From NCBI RefSeq assembly GCF_002407605.1, contig NZ_NXGV01000001.1, positions 1,650,076 through 1,714,075 on the forward strand: a stretch of DNA of 64,000 nt. The letters are read 5' to 3'. Positions 9,802 through 19,026 of this stretch are shown here, piece after piece. Under the pieces are notes generated by a model. That model ran no database searches. It was not told where the DNA came from and saw only the letters and a program-made list of their open reading frames with translations. The translations under genes and the position numbers were made by a program. Origin of the DNA: Marinobacter sp. ANT_B65 (lineage in GTDB: Bacteria > Pseudomonadota > Gammaproteobacteria > Pseudomonadales > Oleiphilaceae). Numbering within the stretch: the stretch's first letter is position 1; each line of letters opens with the position of its first letter.

Positions 9802-10977
9802 ATGTTCTACGTTCTACGAATCAAAAACCTGAAACTGAGAAAGGCTATACACCGTATGGAAATCGACAGAACTGGAAAGTTCGATGGGGTTTTTCTCAAA
9901 GGTATCACCCTGAGAAGTGGAGCTTTTCCCTCTCTTGGCTCTTTCACTTTACTTCACGCGGGGCCTCCATTCTCAGGCACTGATATTCCATTGCCTGTTC
10001 GCAATGCGGCCATACATGCGTTGATCTTTGAGCATCATGCTGAAACACGGGATGAGGCAGCCACACTGATTGACTCTGGCAAGGTCAGTTTTGAACCCGC
10101 TCAGGACTGGGGTGTGGTCACCCCTCTGGCTCAGGTAATTTCCGCATCCATGCCTTTGTTTGTTATCGGAGATGACAACCACCAAGCATTTGCTCCAGTG
10201 GTTGAAGGTGCTCCCGTGGGGCTCAGGTTTGGTTCGTCTGACCCGGCATGTGTGGAGAATTTACGGATCCATACGCAATTTTTAAAGCTTGAACTGATTC
10301 CGCAGCTAAACAAAACTCCGGTCAGAATGGCTGCCGTTATCGAAAAGGCTTTGGCGGAAGGTAATGAGTGCCATTCGTTAACTGACCGTGCAAATGCGGC
10401 CTTGCTGGAGCAGGTGGATGGCTTGTCCGGCCCTTACCGGAGCCTTCTTGAAAACAGCCCGGGATTCGTTCTGCCAATTATTATGGGCGCCTGTTCCTGG
10501 TGGCTCCAGTTTGGCTCAGCCTCCCATGACAACGGAAACGGAGTGGTTGCTGTTGGTGGAAATGGCGTGAGCTTTGGAATTCGCCTCAGAGGCAAAAAAC
10601 ACTGGAACACAGTTCCGGCGAAACCACCCACAGGTAACCGCTTCCCCCAGCAGGAGAACCGACCGGTTGTTGGAGCAATAGGTGACAGTGCTGTCGTGGA
10701 TTTTTGTGGGTTGGGAGGCCAGGCACTGGACTGTGCACCTTCACTGGTATCTGAGTGGCAAAAGCTACTACCTGAAGATTGGCAAATCAGGCCGGAATGT
10801 ACTCTTTGCGCAGATACAGGTGTTGTCAGCCCGACAAAAGTAGTCCAGCACCAAAGAGTTCCCATCGTTAACCTTGCACTTGTAAGTGCCGATGCGATGG
10901 GAGGCATCCTGGGTAAAGGCTTTTATGAACCCGACCTGGCCGTTTTCGAAACCAGCACAGGCGGTGCGACACAATGA
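9802..10977 (+). CDS. DUF1116 family protein, AllG/YlbE-like
   Basis: 391 residues. Features recalled from E. coli YlbE (AllG, a subunit of oxamate carbamoyltransferase in allantoin catabolism) are visible: LLHAGPP near 50-56, ISASMP near 114-119, EGNECH near 188-193, and GDSAVVDFCGLGGQ near 295-308. In E. coli this subunit works with FdrA (AllF) and a DUF2877 protein (AllH) to convert carbamoyl-oxamate to carbamoyl phosphate plus oxamate. Neither partner is encoded nearby, so the protein either acts alone or with unlinked partners. A start at ATG 9856 is possible; neither start has a strong Shine-Dalgarno. It sits 27 bp after the permease and 58 bp before the amidohydrolase. Confidence 0.75.
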   Translation: MFYVLRIKNLKLRKAIHRMEIDRTGKFDGVFLKGITLRSGAFPSLGSFTLLHAGPPFSGTDIPLPVRNAAIHALIFEHHAETRDEAATLIDSGKVSFEPAQDWGVVTPLAQVISASMPLFVIGDDNHQAFAPVVEGAPVGLRFGSSDPACVENLRIHTQFLKLELIPQLNKTPVRMAAVIEKALAEGNECHSLTDRANAALLEQVDGLSGPYRSLLENSPGFVLPIIMGACSWWLQFGSASHDNGNGVVAVGGNGVSFGIRLRGKKHWNTVPAKPPTGNRFPQQENRPVVGAIGDSAVVDFCGLGGQALDCAPSLVSEWQKLLPEDWQIRPECTLCADTGVVSPTKVVQHQRVPIVNLALVSADAMGGILGKGFYEPDLAVFETSTGGATQ

Positions 10978-11035
10978 GCACCGTAAGAGCCAGCGAATAC
11001 TTGTGCCAGCAACCAAAGTAAAGAGGAAAAAACTT

Positions 11036-12298
11036 ATGGAACCCAGGCCCTATGATCTGTTGCTTAAGTCAGGGCGCGTAGTCGATCCCGCCAACCGTAT
11101 CGACGGCTTTCTCGACATTGCGATTAAGGATGGGCGAATTGCCGCAGTAGAGGCTGATATAGCGCCAGATCTGGCAAATGAAGTATTCGATGCAAAAAAC
11201 CGACTGATCACCCCGGGCCTGATCGACACGCACGCCCATGTGTTCGAACACGTAACTGGACGTTTCGGGCTTAATCCAGACAGTTGTGGCGTGCGGGCAG
11301 GGGTGTCTACCCTGGTTGATCAGGGCGGTCCCAGCCTGATGACGCTACCGGCTTTTCGACACTACGTATCCGAACCGGCTAACAGCCGTGTATTGTGTTT
11401 CTTGTCCGCATACCTGGTAGGGGGGCTGGAAGGGCATCACTATCCTCAGCTGTATGGCCCGGAGGATGTGGATGTTACGCGCACTATTGATGTCGGCCTT
11501 GCTAACCGTGACCTGGTTAAAGGCATCAAAGCCCATGCGGAGGTTGGCGGCAAGTCTCGTTGGGGAATGGAAGTTATAAAACAGGCCCGGGATATCGCAA
11601 GGGGTATCGGGGTGCCACTCTACATCCATCTGGGGCAGATATGGCCCGAAGCGGGCAAAGGTATTGAAGACCCGGATACGGTTATCGAAGAACTGGTTCC
11701 TTTGATGCAGGAAGGTGACATCCTGGCTCACCCCTTTACCCGACATCCTGGCGGGTTTATCTCAACCAAAACCGGTGAGTTACACCCGATCGTCAGAGCC
11801 GGGTTAGACCGAGGACTGCGGGTGGATGTAGGCCATGGTTCCCACTTCAGTTTTGAGATGGCGAGCAAGGTAATCAAGGCTGGAATACTGCCACACACCT
11901 TGGGAGCCGATATGCACGGATACAATACAGATGCAGGGCAGACCAAAGCAGCAGATTTTGAATCCAGCCCATTCTTTGGCAAAACCCGCTTCTGTCTCAC
12001 TCATGCCATGACTGAGTTGTTGGCCTTGGGTGTGCCTTTAAGCGATGTGGTTTCCACGGTAACGAACAACGCAGCGGAAATGCTGGGCATTGGTGATGAA
12101 ATCGGTAGCTTGTCAGTAGGCCAGATTGCTGACGTAGCCGTGCTGGAGCATCTAACTGGCCGATTCACACTGTCGGACAACAGTAATATGACCATTGAGG
12201 CTACTGAAGCAATCAAGCCAGTGTGCTCATTTCGTGAAGGGGTTCGTTACGATGTGAACAGTCCGGTCGTTGTAGATCCCCTGGAGCTCGCGAGTTGA
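11036..12298 (+). CDS. Metal-dependent amidohydrolase (dihydroorotase-like)
   Basis: 420 residues. The start is set at ATG 11036 because it follows AAAGAGGAAA and begins the usual family N-terminus; an upstream in-frame extension overlaps the DUF1116 gene and is not family-like. The amidohydrolase metal site is intact: HxH at 66/68 in IDTHAHVFEH, candidate bridging lysine at 165 (KGIKAHAE), histidines at 197 and 231, and aspartate at 291 (GADMHG). It is closest to the amidohydrolase/deacetylase (EF_0837/AHA_3915-like) group. It should hydrolyse a cyclic amide, N-acyl or ureido bond in the cytoplasm. The stop overlaps the next start (TTGA), so it is coupled to the XdhC-like gene. The substrate is unknown. 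Confidence 0.85.
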   Translation: MEPRPYDLLLKSGRVVDPANRIDGFLDIAIKDGRIAAVEADIAPDLANEVFDAKNRLITPGLIDTHAHVFEHVTGRFGLNPDSCGVRAGVSTLVDQGGPSLMTLPAFRHYVSEPANSRVLCFLSAYLVGGLEGHHYPQLYGPEDVDVTRTIDVGLANRDLVKGIKAHAEVGGKSRWGMEVIKQARDIARGIGVPLYIHLGQIWPEAGKGIEDPDTVIEELVPLMQEGDILAHPFTRHPGGFISTKTGELHPIVRAGLDRGLRVDVGHGSHFSFEMASKVIKAGILPHTLGADMHGYNTDAGQTKAADFESSPFFGKTRFCLTHAMTELLALGVPLSDVVSTVTNNAAEMLGIGDEIGSLSVGQIADVAVLEHLTGRFTLSDNSNMTIEATEAIKPVCSFREGVRYDVNSPVVVDPLELAS

Positions 12299-13269
12299 TC
12301 TTTGACGACGTTGCTGTGTTGCAGGCGGCGCTGGATTTCAAGCGCCGGAATGCTGCTATTGCACTTATCACGCTTATTCGGAGAGATGGCTCCGCTCCCC
12401 GACCACTGGGAAGCCAGATGGTGGTGACTGGGGAAGGGGAGTGCGCGGGCAGTCTCACCGGGACCGGCTGTGCGGACAGTTTGATTGTTCACGAGGCATG
12501 TGCAGCTATCAAAGAGGGCATACCCAGGACTTTACGCCTGGGAGCTGGGTCTCCCTATCTGGACATTCGCCTGCCCTGTGGAAGTGGTATTGAACTCTAT
12601 ATCGACCCTCTGCTTGATATTTGTACCCTGGAGTTTCTGCTTAGTGAGTACAGGGCCCGCAGGCCGGTTGCCCTTGAGACAAATAGTGAAACTCACTCTC
12701 ATCGATGTTTCCTGGGGCAGCCTGTTTCGCCCTTGCCTCCTGATGTGCTCAGGCGATGGATATACCCTCGCCAGCGTCTTATCGTAATCGGGCAAGGCCT
12801 CAATGCAGTGGCTCTGAGCCAGGTCGCCGTTGTCAGCGGTTACGACGTGTCGGTTTTTTCACCAGATGAAGCAACATTAACGGCCGGGCGCCAGTCGGGC
12901 GCAGACGCAATCCGATTAACGTCGGCGAAGACATTTCCCCCCCCGCCATTGGATGCATGGACCGCCGCCGTTACTATGTTCCACGATCATGATCGGGAGA
13001 TCCCCGTTTTACAGAAACTCCTGGAAAGCCGTTGTTTTTACCTCGGCGCGCTCGGAAGTCGACGCACCCACTCTCTGCGACTTGCGACATTAAAGGATCT
13101 CGGATTGACAGACAGCACCCGACGACTACACGGCCCAGTGGGACTGGATATCGGCGCGCAGTCGCCAGCAGAAATTGCCCTGTCGATCCTCGCTGAAATA
13201 ACCCACGTTTACCGTACGGTGGAGCGACCGTTGCTGGAAGTGGGGGTAATCACAACACAGGCTCGTTAG
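12295..13269 (+). CDS. XdhC/CoxI-family protein
   Basis: 324 residues beginning at TTG 12295, overlapping the amidohydrolase stop by 4 bp. The N-terminal XdhC/CoxI segment is seen as ITLIRRDGSAPRPLGSQMVV (about 23-42), and a C-terminal Rossmann-like domain carries LIVIGQGLNAVALSQVA (162-178) and YLGALGSRRTH (250-260), a well-conserved family motif. XdhC proteins bind molybdenum cofactor and help its sulfuration and insertion into xanthine-dehydrogenase-type enzymes. No molybdenum hydroxylase is encoded in the window, so the client must be elsewhere. Its presence at the end of this operon hints that the degraded compound is an N-heterocycle or that an oxidation step is Moco-dependent. Confidence 0.85.
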   Translation: MIFDDVAVLQAALDFKRRNAAIALITLIRRDGSAPRPLGSQMVVTGEGECAGSLTGTGCADSLIVHEACAAIKEGIPRTLRLGAGSPYLDIRLPCGSGIELYIDPLLDICTLEFLLSEYRARRPVALETNSETHSHRCFLGQPVSPLPPDVLRRWIYPRQRLIVIGQGLNAVALSQVAVVSGYDVSVFSPDEATLTAGRQSGADAIRLTSAKTFPPPPLDAWTAAVTMFHDHDREIPVLQKLLESRCFYLGALGSRRTHSLRLATLKDLGLTDSTRRLHGPVGLDIGAQSPAEIALSILAEITHVYRTVERPLLEVGVITTQAR

Positions 13270-13283
13270 TTAATTTGCCAAGG

Positions 13284-13697
13284 TTACATGCAGGGGCGAT
13301 AGCGTCCTTCGTGAACCTTTACGCGGTCAATTTCAAAACCATCAAATTTTCTCACGTAAACATTCTCACCAGCCTTCTCAAACACGCTACAGCCACCACG
13401 ATGCCCGTAACCCACGTTGGTGCAGAATTCTCCGTCTTTTACCTCCCAGGTTCCCAGATACCTTGTATAACCTGATACCTGTTCAGCTCGCTTGTCCTGG
13501 CCATAAATTTTGCCGTCGTCCGAAAAGTACTCATAAAACGTGTGTCGGCATTCCCCGGCTTCCCGGTAATCAGCTTGCAAAGTATTGCCTACAAGCAACT
13601 CTCCAATCTGCTCTCCATCGAGAATTTCCTGGCTGAAAGCAACACTGGAAATTGAAAACAGGAGTGCCAATACACTGTAAGTAAGGATCTGTTTCAT
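13284..13697 (-). CDS. Small exported hypothetical protein
   Basis: 137 residues with a clear Sec signal peptide (MKQILTYSVLALLFSISSVA, cleavage after about residue 22). The mature part has four cysteines (CRHT, FCTN, GGCS, RPCM), compatible with two disulfide bonds in the periplasm. It contains the pattern YLGTWEVKDGEFC, seen in small periplasmic beta-sheet proteins of unknown function. The Shine-Dalgarno GAGGAAAAGAA lies upstream of the start. It is convergent with the XdhC operon, with 14 bp between stops. No family name can be given. Confidence 0.65.
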   Translation of the reverse strand: MKQILTYSVLALLFSISSVAFSQEILDGEQIGELLVGNTLQADYREAGECRHTFYEYFSDDGKIYGQDKRAEQVSGYTRYLGTWEVKDGEFCTNVGYGHRGGCSVFEKAGENVYVRKFDGFEIDRVKVHEGRYRPCM

Positions 13698-13957
13698 TTC
13701 TTTTCCTCAAGCGTGGATACGTAAACTGGAGTATAGATCAGCTGTACGACTTTGCTATCCAGGGAACCGATGATGTTAATCAACTGCACAGACTGACTCG
13801 CTATGGTGGATTGGAACCAGCGGATTTAATATGTGAAGACAGACAATCACAGCATCGATGATCATCACCGGTGTATGAATGCGGGATTCCCTTTCTCACC
13901 AGGTCAGCAGAATACCTACTGCCTGTTCAGACTCAGAAACAGCGATGGGTGGCGAAG

Positions 13958-14989
13958 ATGCAGAAGAAAAAAATCATTACAGCGATCGTGCCGCTGGTTG
14001 TCATAGCCATCATCGCGGTGTTCTGGTGGAAAAACGGCCTGAATGTGAATGATGAATCGACCTTGCACCTCTACGGCAATGTAGACATCCGTGAGGCGCA
14101 ACTGGCGTTCAACAGCAGTGAGCACGTTTTCGAGATCCTGGTTCAGGAGGGGGATCGGGTTACCAAGGGGCAGCTTCTGGCCCGTCTGCACACCGAATTA
14201 CTCGATGCACAATTGGCCGAGGCGGAAGCGGCACTCCGTGCTCAACAACAGACCCTGGCCAAACTTGAGGCGGGGAGTCGACCAGAAGAAATCCGCAAGG
14301 GACAGGCCGAGTTTAATGCTACACGCGCCACGGCAAAATCAACCAACGACAGCTACGATCGCATAGCCCGCTTACTTGAGAAAAAAATGGCCTCTCCCGA
14401 AGATGTAGAGAAAGCCTACTCCCTCGCAGATGCCGCCAAGGCTCAGATGGAGGCATCAAAACAGGCTCTGGCGTTATTGCAGGCCGGCCCCCGCGAAGAA
14501 GACATCGCCGTAGCGCGCGCTCAACTGGCAGCTGGTGAGGCACGGCTGGAACTTGCGCGGCAGCAACTGGAAAACGCCAACCTCTATGCACCTGCTGACG
14601 GTATCATCCGCAAACGTATTCTTGAGCCTGGAGATATGGCCTTCCCACAAACGCCCGTACTGACACTGGCATTTATAGACCCGGTCTGGGTGCGGGCCTA
14701 TCTGCCAGAACCGATGTTGGGCCGGGTGGCGTTAGGGGTAAAGGCACTTATTTCCACCGATAGCTATCCCGACAAAACCTACGAAGGTTGGGTAGGCTAC
14801 ATTTCCCCCACCGCCGAATTCACACCGAAAAGTGTACAGACACCGGAACTGCGTATCCGGCTGGTCTACTCGGTCAGGGTCTATGCCTGTAACCGCCAGG
14901 AAGAGCTGCGCCTGGGGATGCCGGCAACCGTTACGATTGAACTCGACCAGACATTGTCTGACATTACCGCTAACCACTGCGAGCCATAG
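13958..14989 (+). CDS. HlyD/YbhG-like membrane-fusion adaptor of an ABC exporter
   Basis: 343 residues from ATG 13958, which puts the N-terminal membrane anchor (KKIITAIVPLVVIAIIAVFW) at the start; the longer frame from 13871 adds no family sequence. Then follow a lipoyl half-motif (GNVDIREAQLAF), a long coiled-coil hairpin (about 85-210, rich in Ala, Glu, Gln and containing repeated AGxRxEEI), and the second lipoyl/barrel half (NANLYAPADGIIRKRILEPGD, split across about 235-255). This matches YhiI/YbhG-type adaptors linking inner-membrane ABC-2 exporters to an outer-membrane channel. The downstream ATPase and two permeases form the same operon; no outer-membrane factor is included, so TolC-like supply from elsewhere is expected. 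Confidence 0.85.
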   Translation: MQKKKIITAIVPLVVIAIIAVFWWKNGLNVNDESTLHLYGNVDIREAQLAFNSSEHVFEILVQEGDRVTKGQLLARLHTELLDAQLAEAEAALRAQQQTLAKLEAGSRPEEIRKGQAEFNATRATAKSTNDSYDRIARLLEKKMASPEDVEKAYSLADAAKAQMEASKQALALLQAGPREEDIAVARAQLAAGEARLELARQQLENANLYAPADGIIRKRILEPGDMAFPQTPVLTLAFIDPVWVRAYLPEPMLGRVALGVKALISTDSYPDKTYEGWVGYISPTAEFTPKSVQTPELRIRLVYSVRVYACNRQEELRLGMPATVTIELDQTLSDITANHCEP

Positions 14990-14991
14990 GG

Positions 14992-16740
14992 GTGGGTACC
15001 GCCGCACTCACGTTTGCAGCTGTCAGTAAAGCCTTCTCCAGTGGTGGGCGACAGATCCTGGCGCTGGAGAATATGAGTTTCAGTATCCAGCCCGGCCGGG
15101 TAACTGGTCTGATGGGGCCGGACGGAGCGGGAAAAACAACTCTTATGCGTCTCGCCGCAGGCCTGTTAGTACCGGATACGGGTAACATTCGGGTATTGGG
15201 TATCGACGCAGTCGCCGAGCCATTGTCAGTTCAGTCCAGCGTCGGTTATATGCCGCAGCGGTTCGGTCTCTATGAAGATCTCAGTGTGCAGGAAAACCTG
15301 GACCTCTATGCTGATTTACAAGGTGTTCCAAAGGCGGAGCGCCTGGCCCGTTATACAGACTTGATGCAGATGACCGGCCTGAGCCCCTTTACCCGCCGGC
15401 TGGCGGGTCATCTTTCCGGGGGAATGAAACAAAAGCTGGGTCTGGCCTGCACACTCGTACGTTCGCCACGATTGCTTTTGCTCGATGAACCCACAGTTGG
15501 CGTCGACCCTGTGTCGCGCCGTGAGCTATGGCAGATTGTGTATCGTCAGGTGCAGGACGCAGGCATGAGCGTGTTACTGAGTACCGCCTATCTGGATGAA
15601 GCCGAGCGCTGTGATGAAGTAGTACTGATTCACGAGGGCAAACTGTTAGGGCAGGGTGAGCCGAAAGAATTCAGCCATGCAGTAGCCGGGCGCACCTTTA
15701 AAGTGACCGCCAGCGGACTGAAACACCGACGCTTACAGGAACAGCTGAGCCGGGCGCCCGGCGTACTGGATGCGCTAATTGATGGCGAGGCTGTGCGCCT
15801 GGTGATGACAAGCGCTCAGGCACCCTCGCCGGAAGAGCTTTTGCCAGGGCAGGCAGATGTTCACATCGCACCAGTGGAACCGCGTTTTGAAGATGCGTTT
15901 ATTGCGCAGTTGAAAACCCGCCGGCCTGAGTCTGAAGAAACTCTTTCGCTAAAGCTGCAGATACAAGCCAGCGATGGAGATGAGGTCATCCGGGTAAATA
16001 AGCTGCAACGCCGTTTTGGTGATTTTATGGCGGTGAATAATGTGAGTTTCAGCGTTCGCCGGGGGGAAATTTTCGGCCTTCTGGGAGCGAACGGCGCCGG
16101 TAAATCAACCACATTCCGTATGCTCTGTGGACTATTGCCGGCCAGTGGTGGCGAACTGGCAGTAGCGGGGCACGACCTCCGTCGCGCAGCTGCCAGAGCA
16201 AGAAGCCGTATTGGCTATATGGCACAGAAGTTTTCACTTTATACCAACCTTTCGGTGATGCAGAACCTTCGTTTTTTCTCCAGCGCTTATGGCCTGCGAG
16301 GGACACAACAAAAAGCACGTATTGACTGGGCATTGACTACATTCGAGCTGGAGCCATTCCATAATGCCAATGCCGGGGATTTGCCGTTGGGCTATAAACA
16401 GCGCCTTTCCTTTGCTGCGGCGCTGATGCACGAACCCGAAATCCTGTTTCTCGACGAACCCACTTCCGGGGTTGATCCGCTCGCACGGCGGGAATTCTGG
16501 GCCCGTACCAACGCATTGGCAGAAGCCGGTGTCACGGTTCTGGTCACGACACATTTTATGGAAGAAGCCAATTATTGCGACCGGCTGGTGATCATGGCTG
16601 AAGGCGAAGTGCTGGCCGCGGGAACACCTCTTGAGATGAAAACCCAGGCACGAACAGCGAAACACCCAGACCCTAGTATGGAAGATGCCTTCATTCAGTT
16701 GATTGAGCAGCACCAGCAGAATCCGGGGATAACTGGATGA
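14992..16740 (+). CDS. Fused twin ATP-binding ABC protein, YbhF-like
   Basis: 582 residues with two ABC cassettes in tandem. The first has Walker A GPDGAGKTT, signature LSGGMKQK and Walker B LLLLDEPTVGVDP. The second has Walker A GANGAGKST, Walker B ILFLDEPTSGVDP and a weaker signature, DLPLGYKQR, in place of LSGG. This architecture is that of YhiH/YbhF, the ATPase of YbhFSR multidrug/Na+ exporters. The start is GTG 14992, 2 bp after the adaptor stop. The end overlaps the first permease by 4 bp. It energises the two ABC-2 permeases encoded next. Confidence 0.9.
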   Translation: MGTAALTFAAVSKAFSSGGRQILALENMSFSIQPGRVTGLMGPDGAGKTTLMRLAAGLLVPDTGNIRVLGIDAVAEPLSVQSSVGYMPQRFGLYEDLSVQENLDLYADLQGVPKAERLARYTDLMQMTGLSPFTRRLAGHLSGGMKQKLGLACTLVRSPRLLLLDEPTVGVDPVSRRELWQIVYRQVQDAGMSVLLSTAYLDEAERCDEVVLIHEGKLLGQGEPKEFSHAVAGRTFKVTASGLKHRRLQEQLSRAPGVLDALIDGEAVRLVMTSAQAPSPEELLPGQADVHIAPVEPRFEDAFIAQLKTRRPESEETLSLKLQIQASDGDEVIRVNKLQRRFGDFMAVNNVSFSVRRGEIFGLLGANGAGKSTTFRMLCGLLPASGGELAVAGHDLRRAAARARSRIGYMAQKFSLYTNLSVMQNLRFFSSAYGLRGTQQKARIDWALTTFELEPFHNANAGDLPLGYKQRLSFAAALMHEPEILFLDEPTSGVDPLARREFWARTNALAEAGVTVLVTTHFMEEANYCDRLVIMAEGEVLAAGTPLEMKTQARTAKHPDPSMEDAFIQLIEQHQQNPGITG

Positions 16741-17861
16741 CATCGCTTGCCGGAATGCGCCTGTGGGCGATGATTCGTAAAGAGAGCCTGCAGGTCCTGC
16801 GTGATCCGTCCAGCATTGCCATAGCCTTCATTATGCCTGTGGTACTACTCTTTCTTTTTGGCTATGGCGTCTCGCTGGACGCAAAACATATACCGGTGGG
16901 TATCGTTATTGAACAGCCGGATACGACAACCCAGTCCCTGGCCGGGGCTTTTGAACGTTCCGAATTTTTTAGCCCCCAGTACTTTACTGTCATCCAGACA
17001 GCTCAGCAGGCACTGAAGGAACGCAGGATCGACGGCATTGTATGGCTGCGCAATAACTTTTCTGCCCGGTTATTGTCTGGCGGTGAAGCGCCCATCGGCG
17101 TCATCGTCAACGGCGTGGACTCCAATCAGGCCAATATCACCCAGAGCTACATCCAGGGCACCTGGCAGGCATGGCTCAGCCACTATGCTGAAAGCCGTGG
17201 CAAGACACTGCAGATGCCGGTGAGCCTGGAACAGCGTGTGTGGTTCAATGCAGCCTTATCCAGCCGTATGTTTCTGGTGCCGGGTTTGATCGCTATCATC
17301 ATGACCCTGATTGGTTCGCTGCTTACAGCCATGGTGGTAGCACGTGAATGGGAGCGTGGCACCATGGAGGCACTTATGGTAACTCCGCTACACCGGCTCG
17401 AGATACTGGCAGGCAAGCTGATCCCTTATTTTGTGTTGGGCATGGGAGGGATGCTGTTCAGTGTAGCCCTGGCCGTGTGGCAGTTCGATGTGCCTCTGCT
17501 TGGGTCCTTCTGGGTACTGATGCTCAGCTCGGCGCTGTTCATGTTAGTGGCACTGGCGATAGGCCTGCTGATTTCCATCGTCTCGAAAAATCAGTTCGTA
17601 GCAGGGCAGCTAGCCATAATTGTCACGTTCCTGCCTGCTTTTATCCTGTCTGGTTTTCTGTTCGACATTAATACAATGCCAGGCTGGATACAGCTCATCA
17701 CTCATTTAGTGCCGGCACGCTATTTCGTTGCCATCCTGCAAACGCTGTTTCTCGCGGGTGATGTGTGGCCGGTAGTCCTGGCCAACATGGGCGCACTGCT
17801 TATTATGTCGTTGTTCTTTTTCACACTGGTGTGGCGGAACTTCCGCAAGCGGCTGGAGTAA
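16737..17861 (+). CDS. ABC-2 type permease, YbhS-like
   Basis: 374 residues with an N-terminal helix (about 22-42), a large periplasmic domain to about 175, then five membrane helices. Family sequences are present: IRKESLQVLRDPSSI at the start, and AREWERGTMEALMVTPL near 200-216, the signature of ABC-2 transporters. It pairs with the next gene as a heterodimeric permease driven by the fused ATPase. The start codon overlaps the ATPase stop (ATGA). Confidence 0.88.
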   Translation: MTSLAGMRLWAMIRKESLQVLRDPSSIAIAFIMPVVLLFLFGYGVSLDAKHIPVGIVIEQPDTTTQSLAGAFERSEFFSPQYFTVIQTAQQALKERRIDGIVWLRNNFSARLLSGGEAPIGVIVNGVDSNQANITQSYIQGTWQAWLSHYAESRGKTLQMPVSLEQRVWFNAALSSRMFLVPGLIAIIMTLIGSLLTAMVVAREWERGTMEALMVTPLHRLEILAGKLIPYFVLGMGGMLFSVALAVWQFDVPLLGSFWVLMLSSALFMLVALAIGLLISIVSKNQFVAGQLAIIVTFLPAFILSGFLFDINTMPGWIQLITHLVPARYFVAILQTLFLAGDVWPVVLANMGALLIMSLFFFTLVWRNFRKRLE

Positions 17862-17864
17862 GGC

Positions 17865-18977
17865 ATGTATCCAAGACAGATTTTTGCTCTGGCCATCAAA
17901 GAGTTTCTTGCTCTTTTGCGCGACAAACGCAGCCGCTTTGTCATCATCGGACCGCCTCTGGCGCAATTGCTGGTGTTCGGTTTTGCCGCGACCTATGACC
18001 TTAATAATGTTGCAGTGGCAATCTATAACGAGGATCGGGGCGGGGCGGCTCGGGAATTGGTCAGCCGCATAGAAGGCTCGCCAAATTTTGAGGTTGTTGC
18101 TTACATCGACCATGACAGCGAAGTTGCACCGCTCATCAATAACCGGGATGTTCTGGTAGTACTGCACATTGGCCAGAATTTCAGTTCCGACCTGGTAAAA
18201 GGTACAACGACCCCCCTGCAAGTGATACTGGATGGCCGCAATTCCAACACTGCAATGATCGCCATGAACTACCTGCGCAATATCGTGCAGGATTACAACC
18301 TTGGCTGGCTGGCATCGCAGGGTGAAAGTGGCCTGCAGGTAACCCTTCAAACGCGATCCTGGTATAACGAAAACCTGCAGTCGCGCTGGTTTATCGTGCC
18401 CGGTATTGTCGGCCTGCTTACTCTGGTCGTCACACTTCTGGTGACGGCGTTGTCCGTGGCGCGTGAGCGGGAAAGCGGTACCTTCGACCAGCTACTGGTA
18501 ACGCCTCTCCGGCCGGTGGAAATTCTCATCGGCAAGGCCATTCCCGGTATTGTCATCGGCTTGCTGGAAGCCACGCTGATCATTGTATTGATGGGTATTC
18601 TTTTCGATATTCCGTTACGCGGGAGCCTGGGGGCGCTTTACCTCGGTATTGTCTTGTTCCTGCTATCTGCGGTGGGGGTGGGCCTGATGATCTCGGCCAT
18701 TTCGGTTACTCAGCAGCAGGCTGTTTTGGGAGCGTTTTTGTTTCTGGTTCCTGCAGTCATCCTTTCCGGGTTTTCCACTCCGATCGCGAATATGCCAGAA
18801 GTGGTCCAGTGGTTGACCTACCTTGATCCACTGCGGTATTTCCTGGTGATCGTACGTGGCGTCACTCTGGAAGGTAATGGGTATGCGTTACTGATCAACC
18901 AATACTGGCCCATGGCCGCGATTGGCGCGGTAACGCTGACACTGGCTGGCTGGTTGTTCAGGCACCGGATGTATTGA
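17865..18977 (+). CDS. ABC-2 type permease, YbhR-like
   Basis: 370 residues with the same topology as the preceding permease and the hallmark ARERESGTFDQLLVTPLRP near 200-218. The N-terminal KEFLALLRDKRSRFVIIGPP also fits. It lies 3 bp after its partner and is the last gene of the adaptor-ATPase-permease-permease exporter. A hairpin with a 9-bp stem follows the stop. The exported substrate (drug, cation or lipid-like) is not inferable. Confidence 0.88.
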   Translation: MYPRQIFALAIKEFLALLRDKRSRFVIIGPPLAQLLVFGFAATYDLNNVAVAIYNEDRGGAARELVSRIEGSPNFEVVAYIDHDSEVAPLINNRDVLVVLHIGQNFSSDLVKGTTTPLQVILDGRNSNTAMIAMNYLRNIVQDYNLGWLASQGESGLQVTLQTRSWYNENLQSRWFIVPGIVGLLTLVVTLLVTALSVARERESGTFDQLLVTPLRPVEILIGKAIPGIVIGLLEATLIIVLMGILFDIPLRGSLGALYLGIVLFLLSAVGVGLMISAISVTQQQAVLGAFLFLVPAVILSGFSTPIANMPEVVQWLTYLDPLRYFLVIVRGVTLEGNGYALLINQYWPMAAIGAVTLTLAGWLFRHRMY

Positions 18978-18988
18978 AAGGCAGATAC

Positions 18989-19016
18989 GCAGCCCGCTTT
19001 GAAATTTGCGGGCTGC
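18989..19016. terminator. Hairpin between convergent genes
   Basis: GCAGCCCGC and GCGGGCTGC form a perfect 9-bp stem around a 10-nt loop. It lies 11 bp after the exporter operon and 10 bp before the stop of the convergent glutathione S-transferase gene. No T-tract follows, so intrinsic termination is likely but not certain. Confidence 0.6.
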
Positions 19017-19026
19017 ATGCCCTATA

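Noticed and set aside
10886..11035. 50-codon N-terminal extension of the amidohydrolase
   Set aside because: Overlaps the DUF1116 gene; a good ribosome site and the family N-terminus point to ATG 11036.
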